Source: Ferrovibrio sp046297895 (lineage in GTDB: Bacteria; Pseudomonadota; Alphaproteobacteria; Ferrovibrionales; Ferrovibrionaceae). From it: 64,000 bases of DNA. Position numbers and translations under genes: made by a program. The stretch lies in assembly GCF_046297895.1 (NCBI RefSeq), contig NZ_JBKBHC010000003.1:348220-412219 (forward strand), read 5' to 3'. Below are positions 47,380 through 55,719 of this stretch, in pieces; the stretch's first letter is position 1, and each line of letters begins with the position of its first letter. The notes under the pieces were generated by a model. That model had not been told where the DNA came from. It worked only from the letters and a program-made list of their open reading frames with translations, and ran no database searches.

Positions 47380-49069
47380 GATTCCCCAGCGCCAGCCGGA
47401 GAGCTTCCGGGCTTCCGCCCTCTATCTCGCTGGTCGGGTGAAGGGCCTGTCGCCCGACCGGGTGGAGTTCATCGAGCGGCGCAACCTCCATACCGACGAC
47501 CCGCGCGCGGCGGCGGCCGTCATGGACGCCACCGCCCAGAAGTCGGCACGATGCAGGCAGCCGGCCTACCACTTCATCATCACCTTCGACCCGAACGACG
47601 CGGCCGCCGGGAAGGTGACGCCGGAGGTCAAGCGGCGGGTCGCGCGGGAGGTGATCGAGCGGATGGGCCTGACCGAGCACCAGCTCCTGGTCTATTCCCA
47701 CAAGGACACCGAGCACCCCCACCTTCACTTCCTGGTCAACCGTGTCCATCCGACCCAGCACATCGCCTTCAACCGGCATCAGGATGGGCGGAAGCTGACC
47801 GGCATCGTGCAGGAGCTGGCCCTCGAACTCGGGCTGAACGTCCTGCGCAACCGGGATCATGAGCGCCAGCTCGACCGGGAGGTGGTGGAGGATTTCGGTC
47901 CCAGCGTCTCCGATGCCGAATACTGGCGGGCGCGGCGGGAGGAGCGCGAGGCGCAGCTTCCCTTCGGCAAGGATGCCGTGGCGGACCTGCGCCGCCGCCT
48001 GAAGGACGACTTTGTCCGCGCTCAGGGCTGGGACGACCTGGCCGCGCGGCTGGCGGCCAAGGGCATCACGCTGGAGCGCAAGGGGCAGGGCCTCATCCTC
48101 ACGGACGGGGAGCGCTTCGCCAAGCTTTCGGAGATGGGCAAGGGTGTGCGCTTCCTGGTTCTGGAGCAACGCTTCGGGGAGAGCTTCGACGACCACATGG
48201 CCCGTCAGGCCGCACGGGTCGCGCAGCGAGATCGGGGCCGGGGCGACGCCGTGCCCGACACCGCGGGCATGGCGCCGGCCGATCGGCGCACGGTGCAGGG
48301 AATGTTCGACGAGGAGCCGGACCGCGACCCGGCCGAGAATTCGGTGCGGCGTCTCGACGAGGCGGACATGGAGTTCCGTTACTGGAGCCAGATCGAGGCG
48401 TCCTACAGGTCGGCCGCCGGCAAGGTGCGCTATGCCGAGCGCCAGCAATCGTTTTCCGAGAAGCAGGTTCACCGCGATGAAGCCTGGCTTGGCAAGCGCA
48501 GCCAAAGTCTCAACGACATCCTTGGAAAGGTTTACCGGGACGCCGCCAAGGCTCGCGCGCTGTGGGACGAGCTGGAGCAGAAGTTCGGTATCCGCGACGC
48601 TGAACGGATGATCGAGAAAGACCCCTTCATCCTCGGAGCGGTGCGGGGCATCCGGCTCGGCGACACACGCACGGCCGAGCGGCGGGAAGCCAAGCGGTAC
48701 TACCGCTACATCGTCGAACGTCGCCGCCGTTGGCGGGACGCCCAGAACCGACTGGAGCATACCCGCGCCGAGATCGAGCGCGCACGCCAGAGGGTGAAGC
48801 TGGCCGTCCGGGATTTCGAGATGCTCCAGCAGATCGCCGGCACCCCGCAGGTTCTGCGGGAGATCGTTCTGGAGAAGGTGAAGGCGCGGGCGCGAGCCCT
48901 GGCGCGTGTCACTGAGCGGGCGATTGAAAGGAGTCGTTTGTCGGACGAACGGCGCGAGCAGCTTCATCGCGCCTGGCGCTTGGCGAAGGAACGGCGGCTT
49001 GAGCGGGAGCGCAAACGCGAACGAGGCCGGGCGTTCGGGCTCGACCTCGATCTATTCGACAAATACTGA
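47369..49069 (+). CDS. Relaxase (MobP/VirD2-like)
   Basis: 566 aa. The metal-binding HxH motif is in HPHLHFLVNRVHP (about residues 116-128), preceded by YHFIITFDPND and YSHKDTE strands typical of MobA/VirD2 relaxases. The candidate nucleophilic Tyr is N-terminal and not certain. From about residue 260 the protein is a long charged coiled-coil-like helix (many Arg/Glu/Gln). It nicks oriT and pilots the strand through the transfer channel. A 500-600 aa length fits plasmid-type relaxases. Confidence 0.88.
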   Translation: MRFKIPQRQPESFRASALYLAGRVKGLSPDRVEFIERRNLHTDDPRAAAAVMDATAQKSARCRQPAYHFIITFDPNDAAAGKVTPEVKRRVAREVIERMGLTEHQLLVYSHKDTEHPHLHFLVNRVHPTQHIAFNRHQDGRKLTGIVQELALELGLNVLRNRDHERQLDREVVEDFGPSVSDAEYWRARREEREAQLPFGKDAVADLRRRLKDDFVRAQGWDDLAARLAAKGITLERKGQGLILTDGERFAKLSEMGKGVRFLVLEQRFGESFDDHMARQAARVAQRDRGRGDAVPDTAGMAPADRRTVQGMFDEEPDRDPAENSVRRLDEADMEFRYWSQIEASYRSAAGKVRYAERQQSFSEKQVHRDEAWLGKRSQSLNDILGKVYRDAAKARALWDELEQKFGIRDAERMIEKDPFILGAVRGIRLGDTRTAERREAKRYYRYIVERRRRWRDAQNRLEHTRAEIERARQRVKLAVRDFEMLQQIAGTPQVLREIVLEKVKARARALARVTERAIERSRLSDERREQLHRAWRLAKERRLERERKRERGRAFGLDLDLFDKY

Positions 49070-49147
49070 TCGGTCATCGACAAGGCATTTTCGTTGCAAG
49101 TCCCGGATTGACCGGCTGAATGGATGAGGACGGAGGGAAGAGCAGAG

Positions 49148-49774
49148 ATGCCCAGCAAGAGAAGGTCCACCGCCGCCAACGCGGCATTCCAGCTCAAGGT
49201 CCAGATCGAGGGCATCGAGCCGGCAATCTGGCGGCGCGTCATCGTTCCGGCCGCGCTGACGCTGCGCGAGCTTCATGCCGTCCTGCAGGGGGCCATGGGC
49301 TGGCAGGATTATCACCTGCATATGTTCGAGATCGACGGAAAGCGCTTCGAGGTGCCGGAGGACGACAGGCTCGGGCCGGAGGGCGGCTACGCGGACGAGC
49401 GGAAGCACACGCTGCGGGCGGTCCTCACCAACGGGATGCAGTTCCTCTATGTCTACGACTTCGGCGACGACTGGAGGCACTTGGTCACGGTCGAGGATAT
49501 CGTCGCTCCCGCCGCCGTGCGCCAACTGCCGCGCTGCATCGCCGGCGAGCGCGCCTGTCCCCCGGAGGATTGCGGCGGTGTCCATCGCTATCCGGAATTC
49601 TTGGACGCACTGGCCGATCCCGAGCATCCGGAACATCGGGACATGTTGGATTGGGCGGGCGGTTTCGAGCCGGAGCTATTCAGCCTGTCCCAGGCGAATG
49701 CGCTGATCGGCGCGGTCAGCGCCCTGTACCACGAACGAGGCTGGGGCTTTCGAAGCAATGCGCCGACGAACTGA
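49148..49774 (+). CDS. Plasmid pRiA4b ORF-3 family protein
   Basis: 208 aa from ATG 49148 after GGAGGG. The signature FQLKVQIEGIEPAIWRRVIVPAALTLRELHAVLQGAMGW and the YVYDFGDDWRHLVTVE block are characteristic of the pRiA4b ORF-3/TnpR-passenger family. These are frequent passengers of plasmids and transposons; their function is unknown. Confidence 0.88.
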   Translation: MPSKRRSTAANAAFQLKVQIEGIEPAIWRRVIVPAALTLRELHAVLQGAMGWQDYHLHMFEIDGKRFEVPEDDRLGPEGGYADERKHTLRAVLTNGMQFLYVYDFGDDWRHLVTVEDIVAPAAVRQLPRCIAGERACPPEDCGGVHRYPEFLDALADPEHPEHRDMLDWAGGFEPELFSLSQANALIGAVSALYHERGWGFRSNAPTN

Positions 49775-49836
49775 GGGCGCGAAACGTCCTGCTTCTACAG
49801 GTTTGTTCTCTTTAGGTCAGTGCGGATCGGTACCGG

Positions 49837-50358
49837 TCAGATACCCATTAGCTGGCGGATTGTTGCCATCGGAAGGAAGAGCCGCCGTTCGCTCCTACTG
49901 AAGGGGATGAACCCGTATTTGCGATAGAAGCTGGTGGCTGCGTCGTCTTTCGCATCGACGATCAGGGCATGAACGGCCAAGGTCTGCGTTGCAAGCAGGA
50001 TGCGATTCAGGGCATCCATGAGCAGGAAGGCGCCCAGCCCTTTGCCCTTCATGCCGTCATCCACGGCCAGTCGGCCGAGCAAGGCGGCCGGTACGGGGTA
50101 ACGCGGCAAGCGCTTCGCCTGGTCGGCCGGCAGACTGTCCCGCTGAAAGCTGGTGGCGCTCAGGCTGTAGTAGCCGCACACGGTCGCCTTTCCGGCTTGC
50201 AGGGCGACGAAGACGCGGGCCACGTCCCGCTTCACATCCTGCGAAGCGTGCTCCCGGATGTAGCGGTCGAGCTCAGGCGCGCCGCAGGAGAAGGCCGTTC
50301 GATCATGCGCCTTGCTGTCGAGCGGCAGGACCTGCCATGGCGCTTGCGCCCGGCTCAT
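49837..50358 (-). CDS. GNAT-family acetyltransferase toxin (TacT-like)
   Basis: 173 aa GNAT fold. The acetyl-CoA loop follows LAVDDGMKGKGLGAFLLMDALNRIL, with the R/Q-x-x-G-x-G/A signature partly degenerate (KGKGLG). The segment FDCGAPELDRYIREHASQ-like at the N-terminus (SCGAPELDRYIREHASQDV) is typical of TacT/AtaT toxins that acetylate aminoacyl-tRNA. The overlapping DUF1778 gene upstream supports the toxin-antitoxin call. Confidence 0.85.
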   Translation of the reverse strand: MSRAQAPWQVLPLDSKAHDRTAFSCGAPELDRYIREHASQDVKRDVARVFVALQAGKATVCGYYSLSATSFQRDSLPADQAKRLPRYPVPAALLGRLAVDDGMKGKGLGAFLLMDALNRILLATQTLAVHALIVDAKDDAATSFYRKYGFIPFSRSERRLFLPMATIRQLMGI

Positions 50359-50636
50359 CCGGTCGCCTTCTTGTACTTGGCGAATGCCTTGCGCAGCGCC
50401 GCGTTGGGCGTCGGCGGATTGGTCAGCGCGTCATAGAAGACTTTCCAGTCCGGGCCGGAAAGAGTGACGACTTCGTTCTCGCGGATCACCTTCTCGGCTT
50501 CTTCCATGGCCGTCGCGAGCACGAATTGGCTGACCGTCTTATGCCGATAGCTTGCCGCCCGTTGAAGCACGCTTTTCGACTCGGCGTCGAGGCGCACCTG
50601 TAGCCGGTCATCCTTGGTTTCCGCAGGACGGGGCAT
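50355..50636 (-). CDS. DUF1778 antitoxin (TacA-like)
   Basis: 93 aa from ATG 50636, chosen over ATG 50642 because AAGGAG is 7 nt upstream. The N-terminal ribbon-helix-helix (RLQVRLDAESKSVLQRAASYRHKTVSQFVLATAMEEAEKVI) is the DUF1778 DNA-binding domain. It represses its own operon and neutralises the acetyltransferase toxin, whose start overlaps this stop by 4 bp. Confidence 0.87.
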   Translation of the reverse strand: MPRPAETKDDRLQVRLDAESKSVLQRAASYRHKTVSQFVLATAMEEAEKVIRENEVVTLSGPDWKVFYDALTNPPTPNAALRKAFAKYKKATG

Positions 50637-50716
50637 GGCCATACTCCTTCTCTGAACTCTTCAATAATGTACTCACAAATGGAGCACATTTCAAGGCCTC
50701 GCTCTGACGAGGGCGA

Positions 50717-51076
50717 TTACAGGCTATGTCCCGTCCAGAAAGGGATGCCGTTCCGTCGGTCGTGCCAGCCGATGGTGAACCTCAGGTGGACTTCCCCAAC
50801 GCTCGTCACCACGGTCGCCGTGCAACGCCGGTAATCGTCGTTGACGCCGCCAGGGGCTTCCGCCGCAGCGTAGAGGCCGAGAACAGCTTCGCCGCCCTGA
50901 GCTTCGAGCGCTCCTCTCACCTGATCGAGGGACCGCGCTTCGTCACAACGGGGTAAATCCATCGGGCTTCCGTGCGCGTCGCGATGCAGGAGTGCGGCAA
51001 GAGGGATGGCCCATACTGTGGCGACGAGCAGTCCAAGGAAGGCATAGGCTCTGGTATCGTGATTGAACGATTTCAT
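50717..51076 (-). CDS. Small membrane-anchored protein downstream of virD4
   Basis: 119 aa. One hydrophobic N-terminal helix (about residues 11-30) is followed by a soluble domain with two Cys residues. It starts 15 bp after the virD4 stop, so it is almost certainly in the same operon and may act in DNA transfer. No family recognised. Confidence 0.6.
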   Translation of the reverse strand: MKSFNHDTRAYAFLGLLVATVWAIPLAALLHRDAHGSPMDLPRCDEARSLDQVRGALEAQGGEAVLGLYAAAEAPGGVNDDYRRCTATVVTSVGEVHLRFTIGWHDRRNGIPFWTGHSL

Positions 51077-51091
51077 GAATTCATCCTTTCT

Positions 51092-52687
51092 TTATTTCAT
51101 CATGTCGGCGGCTATCAGCGCGCCGGGATCATCCTCCGCCGCTGCCATCCGCCATGGCGTCCAGCGGCCCTTGAAGGCGCGTTCCTCGAAATAGCGGAGC
51201 TTCTCTGCCAGGATGGGCCGGCAGCCTTGTACGAAGAGGAGCTGGCAGCTCTCTGGCAGCAGCATGATTTCGGACGGAGCCAGCAACGGTCGCCCAATCT
51301 CGCTTTGCTGTTCGCTGTAATTGGATGCCAAGGCCAGCAACGGGAACCGTCCGCTCTTGCCGCCGCTGGAGACTTTCACCGTGCGTTGGCCGAGCATGAG
51401 CGACAGCAACAGCGCCGTCTCGTCATCCTGGACGTTGAAGGCTTGCCGTACCGCGCAGTTGGCGATCATGGAGCGCCACTTGCGATAGGTCTTCTGGAGC
51501 TGGTCGAGGTCCTGGACGAACAGCCACAGATGTGCCCCGTAGCCGGCCAGATAGCCGATCCCGTCCTCAATCGGCCGCATCGCGCCGAGGGCGGGCAGCT
51601 CATCGAGCAGGAAAAGCACCGGATGCGGAGGTATCCGCTTGTTGCGGGTCATCGCGGCCGTGGTGAGGCCCACCATCAGCCGCAGGAAGGGCTGATACAC
51701 GGAGACATACTCCGGCGGGATGATTAGGAAGATCGACATGACGCCGTTCTTCAGGTCTTCCAGACGGAAGGTGGAGCGGCCGGTGATCGCTCCGAGCTGC
51801 GGGCTGTCGAACACTTCCGTCCTGGTCTGGGCTGTCGAGATGACGGCCGAGCGCTCCTTGCTTTCCTTTTGGGAGAACCCCTCGGCAATTCGCTGAACGA
51901 TGGGGTGCTTGGCATTGGCCATGCCGGCGAGGACGCCGTCGAATCCTTCGCGCGACCGCATGAGCAGAACCCGCAGCTCACGCAGGTTACGCCGGTTGGA
52001 CGGGAGGTCATGGGCAATGTGAAGCAGCAGCCCGGTGACAAGTACCCGCGCCTCGCGCTCCCAGTGGTTCGGCTCATGGCCGTCGGGCGCCACGATCATT
52101 TCTGCGATCAGTCGCGCATCGTCCACATCGTTGACGGTGCCCGTGCGGATGAACTCGACCGGGTTATAGCACGCGCTTTCGATGTCCGGGTCGAATGGCG
52201 CGAAGGCATATACCGGTCCGAGAGTGCCGCGGTGCCGCGCCGTGATACGGTAGTTCTCACCTTTGATATCCGTCACCACCACCGAACCCGGATGGTCGAG
52301 AAGGTTGGGGATCACGACGCCCACGCCCTTACCCGACCGTGTTGGTGCGAAGGTGAGCAGGTGACCCGGCCTATCGAAGCGGACGAAGCGTCCGCCCTTC
52401 TTGCCGAGGATAACGCCACGCGACCGCAGTCTCGCGCGGCCGATATCGGCAGACGTTGCAAACGCGGCCGTGCCGTGTGCGTCAGAGGGTGTCCGGGAGA
52501 GTCGGTAAGCGAAATAGAGGATTGCCGCAAACGCGATTGTCCCCGCCGAGCCGAGCACGAGTAGCCGGTCAAGCCCGTAAGTGAGATTGTCGATAATCGA
52601 CCAGATGAGTGCTGCGATAAGCAGGCAGATGGGCAGCTCGACGAGGACAAGCCTGACGAGGCGCCACAGCAGACGTATATGCCCCAT
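51092..52687 (-). CDS. virD4: Membrane-anchored type IV coupling protein (VirD4/TraG)
   Basis: 531 aa from ATG 52687 after AAGGAA. Two N-terminal transmembrane helices (about residues 9-33 and 38-60) and a VirD4 ATPase domain: Walker A TFAPTRSGKGVG (about residue 125-135), VTDIKGENY, and Walker B LFLLDELPALG (about 338-348). It links the relaxosome to a type IV channel. A lux-box-like palindrome lies about 210 bp upstream of the start (52895-52914), suggesting quorum control. Confidence 0.9.
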   Translation of the reverse strand: MGHIRLLWRLVRLVLVELPICLLIAALIWSIIDNLTYGLDRLLVLGSAGTIAFAAILYFAYRLSRTPSDAHGTAAFATSADIGRARLRSRGVILGKKGGRFVRFDRPGHLLTFAPTRSGKGVGVVIPNLLDHPGSVVVTDIKGENYRITARHRGTLGPVYAFAPFDPDIESACYNPVEFIRTGTVNDVDDARLIAEMIVAPDGHEPNHWEREARVLVTGLLLHIAHDLPSNRRNLRELRVLLMRSREGFDGVLAGMANAKHPIVQRIAEGFSQKESKERSAVISTAQTRTEVFDSPQLGAITGRSTFRLEDLKNGVMSIFLIIPPEYVSVYQPFLRLMVGLTTAAMTRNKRIPPHPVLFLLDELPALGAMRPIEDGIGYLAGYGAHLWLFVQDLDQLQKTYRKWRSMIANCAVRQAFNVQDDETALLLSLMLGQRTVKVSSGGKSGRFPLLALASNYSEQQSEIGRPLLAPSEIMLLPESCQLLFVQGCRPILAEKLRYFEERAFKGRWTPWRMAAAEDDPGALIAADMMK

Positions 52688-52894
52688 GGTGCATTCCTTG
52701 GTAGTTGACTTTGCCAAGGGCTTATGGGGAGAGCAGAAATTACATTGGCTGACGTGTGGTAATTCGTCTCGATTGAGACAATAATGGAAGTGTTGCCGAT
52801 CCCGTTCGTCGCATTCCTGTCTGACGACTTTGCCAAATGAGGGGTCGGCAACGCCTTCCTGATACTGTTATTGGGATGAAGTATTCGCAGCGTA

Positions 52895-52914
52895 ACCTGT
52901 AAACCTTCACAGCT
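52895..52914. promoter_or_regulatory. Lux-box-like palindrome upstream of virD4
   Basis: ACCTGT and ACAGCT arms around AAACCTTC; with flanks it shares GTAACCTGT and TTCACAG with the site upstream of luxI (54725-54742). It lies between the leftward virD4 and the leftward RHH gene, so it most likely controls virD4. Confidence 0.6.
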
Positions 52915-52952
52915 TGTTTTTCGCCGACGAATACCTATATGGCGACTGCTTT

Positions 52953-53180
52953 TTAGCCGCGTCGCTGCTTCACGAGCGCGAAACCTTCCTTCAAAATATC
53001 CAGCATCGAGACGCCGTGCACGGCTGCGTAGGCTTTGAACTCGCGGTGAAACTCCGGGCTGACCTTGAAATTGAGCGGCTTCAACGTGCCGGCTTCGGCG
53101 CGGTCGAGGTTGTGAACGACCTGTGCCGGCGCAGGGGGCTGTCCTTTGCCGGTTCGATGGGGCGGCAGAATCTTGGTCAT
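52953..53180 (-). CDS. Small ribbon-helix-helix protein, ParA partner
   Basis: 75 aa. The C-terminal half (LKPLNFKVSPEFHREFKAYAAVHGVSMLDILKEGFALVK) is a ribbon-helix-helix of the ParG/CopG type. It is 1 bp downstream of the ParA stop and so probably serves as its centromere-binding partner. The N-terminus is basic and flexible, as in ParG-like proteins. Confidence 0.75.
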   Translation of the reverse strand: MTKILPPHRTGKGQPPAPAQVVHNLDRAEAGTLKPLNFKVSPEFHREFKAYAAVHGVSMLDILKEGFALVKQRRG

Positions 53181-53181
53181 G

Positions 53182-53835
53182 TTATGCAGCCTCCCTATCG
53201 GCTCTTGTCTGAATTAAGTCAGCAATCTCGTGAGCGATGGCTTCCGCCCGCTCGTTGAGGGAGGGGAAGCGCGTTTCCGTCGGGGCGCGGCCTTCGTCAC
53301 TGGCGCGTCGGAAGCCCGTCTTCTCTGGCAATACATTTGTCAGGTGGCGGTATCCGGCCTGTCGGACATAGGCGCTTGCCTCGGCAAGCTCGCTTTCGCT
53401 GTCGCCGACGCGAGAGAACGCGATCGCGATCCTGTCAACCGGCACCCCTTTCCTGGTCAACTCATGAGCGAGCAGAACCGTGGGCTCCAGATCGTCGAGC
53501 GCAAGTCCTGTGGGCAAAACGACCAGTGTGCTCGCTTCGGCAATTTGGAGAGTCCCCATCGTCGCGTGCGGTGGGCCGTCCAAGATCATCAGATCATAGC
53601 CAGCCGCCGCCTTCACGGCCTGGCCGACTGTGCCGAAGCGTTCGACTGCCACGACCGGATCGACGCTGCGCTGAAGACGCCGCGCCTGCCAACTGAAGCT
53701 GGTGCCCTGTTGGATGTCGAGGTCGGCGATCTTCACGTTCCAGCCCGCCAGCGCGTATTCGCGCGCGATAAGCCGTGCCAGCGTGCTTTTGCCGACGCCA
53801 CCTTTTTGAGAAATGGTCCCGATGAAGAGAGTCAT
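53182..53835 (-). CDS. parA: ParA-family partition ATPase
   Basis: 217 aa from ATG 53835. The deviant Walker A is KGGVGKST (about residues 11-18) and the LMILDGPP strand follows. The short form without an N-terminal HTH is type Ib-like, where a small RHH protein serves as repressor and adaptor, as the next gene suggests. It stabilises the element by segregating copies. A 7-bp-arm inverted repeat upstream (53898-53917) could be the operator or centromere. Confidence 0.88.
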   Translation of the reverse strand: MTLFIGTISQKGGVGKSTLARLIAREYALAGWNVKIADLDIQQGTSFSWQARRLQRSVDPVVAVERFGTVGQAVKAAAGYDLMILDGPPHATMGTLQIAEASTLVVLPTGLALDDLEPTVLLAHELTRKGVPVDRIAIAFSRVGDSESELAEASAYVRQAGYRHLTNVLPEKTGFRRASDEGRAPTETRFPSLNERAEAIAHEIADLIQTRADREAA

Positions 53836-53897
53836 GTCCGATCTTTCTTGTTGTTGTTTTTGTCGATAGGACGAGTTCGCTAAATGATGACATACAC

Positions 53898-53917
53898 AAT
53901 TCGTCATTTCACGAATT
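53898..53917. promoter_or_regulatory. Inverted repeat in the parA-luxR intergenic region
   Basis: AATTCGT and ACGAATT arms separated by 6 nt, in an AT-rich stretch 63 bp before the parA start. Candidate operator/centromere for the RHH partner; control of luxR is the alternative. Confidence 0.45.
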
Positions 53918-54020
53918 TTTAGCGCGTCCCATAAGCATTACGACAACCTCATGCGAGGAGGGATCGCGCATCCGGCCGAGTGTTGCCGCTTTTCTTGACA
54001 GGATACGCCAGGTCGAAGAC

Positions 54021-54704
54021 GTGGCGTCGCTCGAAGGCGCGTTCTCGAAAGCGCTTTGGGATTTGGGCTTTCGGGAATGGGCCTATCAGGTCATTCGCAC
54101 CGACGCGCTTCCGGACGAGAAGCCCCTCATCCTCACCACCTTCTCCGATGCCTGGTACAACCACTACATCGACAGCGGCTATCACCGTGTCGATCCGGTC
54201 ATCCTGAACGGACCGAACCAGGTGGCCCCCTTCACCTGGAGCGCGATGTCGTTTGGCGTCGAGCCCTCACCTACGCAACGTCGTCTTTTCGCTGAAGCCA
54301 CCGAGTACGGGGTGGGTGAGGGGGTCGGTATTCCGATCCACGGTGCTCGCGGCGCGCTCGCGATGGCGTCCATGGTTTCCGATCATGGCACTAAGAGTCT
54401 CGACCGCCTCATGTCTACAGTCGGGCATGATGTGCACCTGTTGTCGCTCGCCTTTCATAATCATGCACGCGAGCTGCTTGCGCTGGGTCGAATGGGCCGC
54501 ACCACCGTCAGCCTGACGCCGCGCGAACGTGAGTGCCTGCTCTGGACCGCTGCCGGGAAGTCAGCCTGGCAGACCGCTCAGATACTTGGGATATCCCACC
54601 GAACGGTCTACTTCCACCTGGAAAATGTGCGCTCCAAGATGGGGGTGGCGAACGTCTATCACGCCGTGATGAAGGCGATCATGGAAGGCATTATCTCTCC
54701 CTGA
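54021..54704 (+). CDS. LuxR-family quorum-sensing regulator (TraR-like)
   Basis: 227 aa from GTG 54021, slightly short for the family (about 235-250). The autoinducer-binding domain has the conserved AWYNHYIDSGYHRVDPVI block, with Trp, Tyr and Asp in TraR-like positions. The C-terminal LuxR HTH spans LTPRERECLLWTAAGKSAWQTAQILGISHRTVYFHLENVRSKM. It is followed by the AHL synthase gene. In-frame sequence upstream (AAFLDRIRQVEDV) looks coding but has no ATG, GTG or TTG, so translation may begin at a non-canonical codon. Confidence 0.88.
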   Translation: MASLEGAFSKALWDLGFREWAYQVIRTDALPDEKPLILTTFSDAWYNHYIDSGYHRVDPVILNGPNQVAPFTWSAMSFGVEPSPTQRRLFAEATEYGVGEGVGIPIHGARGALAMASMVSDHGTKSLDRLMSTVGHDVHLLSLAFHNHARELLALGRMGRTTVSLTPRERECLLWTAAGKSAWQTAQILGISHRTVYFHLENVRSKMGVANVYHAVMKAIMEGIISP

Positions 54705-54724
54705 CGGCGCTTAACTCGCCAGTA

Positions 54725-54742
54725 ACCTGTGGAGGTTCACAG
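54725..54742 (+). promoter_or_regulatory. Lux box upstream of luxI
   Basis: CCTGTG and CACAGG arms with the GAGGTT centre form an 18-bp palindrome between luxR and luxI, 60 bp before the luxI start. This is the classic autoinduction position. Confidence 0.7.
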
Positions 54743-54802
54743 GATGGCAGGCGCCGCATTCTCTGGCTCAATGCTCCCAAACCAAAATTGGGAGGGAAGT
54801 CA

Positions 54803-55423
54803 TTGCTTCACGTTATTTCAAAGGAGAATGCACACCTGCATTGGGATGCGCTCGCATCGATGCACCAACTGCGCCGATCGGTCTTCAGCGAGCGGCTTGG
54901 CTGGAGCGTCAACGTTATCAACGGGCTGGAACTGGACCAGTTTGACCTGCCCGAAGCGCACTATCTGGTTCACTATGCGCCCGACGGCCGCGTGAACGCC
55001 TGCACCCGGCTTCTGCCGACGACAGGCCCGTATCTGCTGGCAGACGTGTTTCCCAATCTGGTGGAAGGCAAGATGCCGCGCGCGCACGACATCTGGGAAA
55101 GCACCCGCTTCTGCGCCGATCAGGCCACTGCGCCGGCGAACATCGCCGCAATCCTCATGGCCGGCATGCTGGAGTTTGGCCAATCCCTTGGGCTGCGCGC
55201 CTATGTATCAGTGTCGGATATCCGCATGGAACCGATCATGCGTCGCGCCGGATGGAACCCCATTCGCCTTGGCGGGACGATGGAAACCGGTACCGACACG
55301 GCCGCGGCCGAGTGGCTGGAGGTATCGCCCGAGTATATGGCCCGTGTCCGCCGACGCGCAGGGGCGATGAGTTCGGTTATCGCCAATCTCGGTGAGCTTC
55401 GTCAGGAAAGGGTGGCGGCATGA
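54803..55423 (+). CDS. Acyl-homoserine-lactone synthase (LuxI/TraI family)
   Basis: 206 aa from TTG 54803, with GGAGGGAAG 8 nt upstream. Conserved autoinducer-synthase residues appear in LRRSVFSERLGW (Arg, Phe, Trp), QFDLPEAHYLVHY (Asp), ACTRLLPTTGPYLLADVF (Arg) and WESTRFC (Glu, Arg). It makes an AHL from acyl-ACP and S-adenosylmethionine; chain length cannot be predicted. Paired with the LuxR gene and preceded by a lux box. Confidence 0.9.
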   Translation: MLHVISKENAHLHWDALASMHQLRRSVFSERLGWSVNVINGLELDQFDLPEAHYLVHYAPDGRVNACTRLLPTTGPYLLADVFPNLVEGKMPRAHDIWESTRFCADQATAPANIAAILMAGMLEFGQSLGLRAYVSVSDIRMEPIMRRAGWNPIRLGGTMETGTDTAAAEWLEVSPEYMARVRRRAGAMSSVIANLGELRQERVAA

Positions 55424-55605
55424 CACACGACGCTGATTGGCCCGCATCATCGCCGCTTGGCGGTGCGCGACCATCCCGTATCGAAGCCAACCGGCTCGCA
55501 TGGTGCATCCGGTATCTTGCCGATGAAGCTCGTCGCAGCGGGTTCGACGAGACAGCGGCGGCATTGGAGGCTGTAGAACTGCCTCGCAAAAACGACCGTT
55601 ATTGA
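55420..55605 (+). CDS. Small protein coupled to luxI
   Basis: 61 aa from ATG 55420, which overlaps the luxI stop as ATGA, so translation is coupled. Mostly helical (RIEANRLAWCIRYLADEARRSGFDETAAALEAVEL). Short ORFs in this position occur after some luxI genes; a role in tuning the quorum switch is inference. Confidence 0.55.
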   Translation: MTHDADWPASSPLGGARPSRIEANRLAWCIRYLADEARRSGFDETAAALEAVELPRKNDRY

Positions 55606-55623
55606 AGGTATGGTCGCTTTTGA

Positions 55624-55660
55624 GAAAGGCGGAACGTGTTTTCGCCTTTCTTCTTTTCTC
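55624..55660 (+). terminator. Terminator of the luxI operon
   Basis: GAAAGGCG and CGCCTTTC arms, with the 3' arm followed by TTCTTTTCTC. It lies 18 bp after the small gene stop. Confidence 0.7.
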
Positions 55661-55719
55661 AAATCCCGTCGCGAAACCTGATACACTGATTGCGATTCAA
55701 TTTACGGATTTTGAGAAGA

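Noticed and set aside
47207..48967. 586-codon minus-strand frame opposite the relaxase
   Set aside because: The plus-strand frame carries the HxH relaxase motif; the minus frame has no recognisable domain.
52895..52914. Palindrome considered as a terminator of the RHH-parA operon
   Set aside because: It has no T-run and closely matches the lux box before luxI, so regulation is the better reading.
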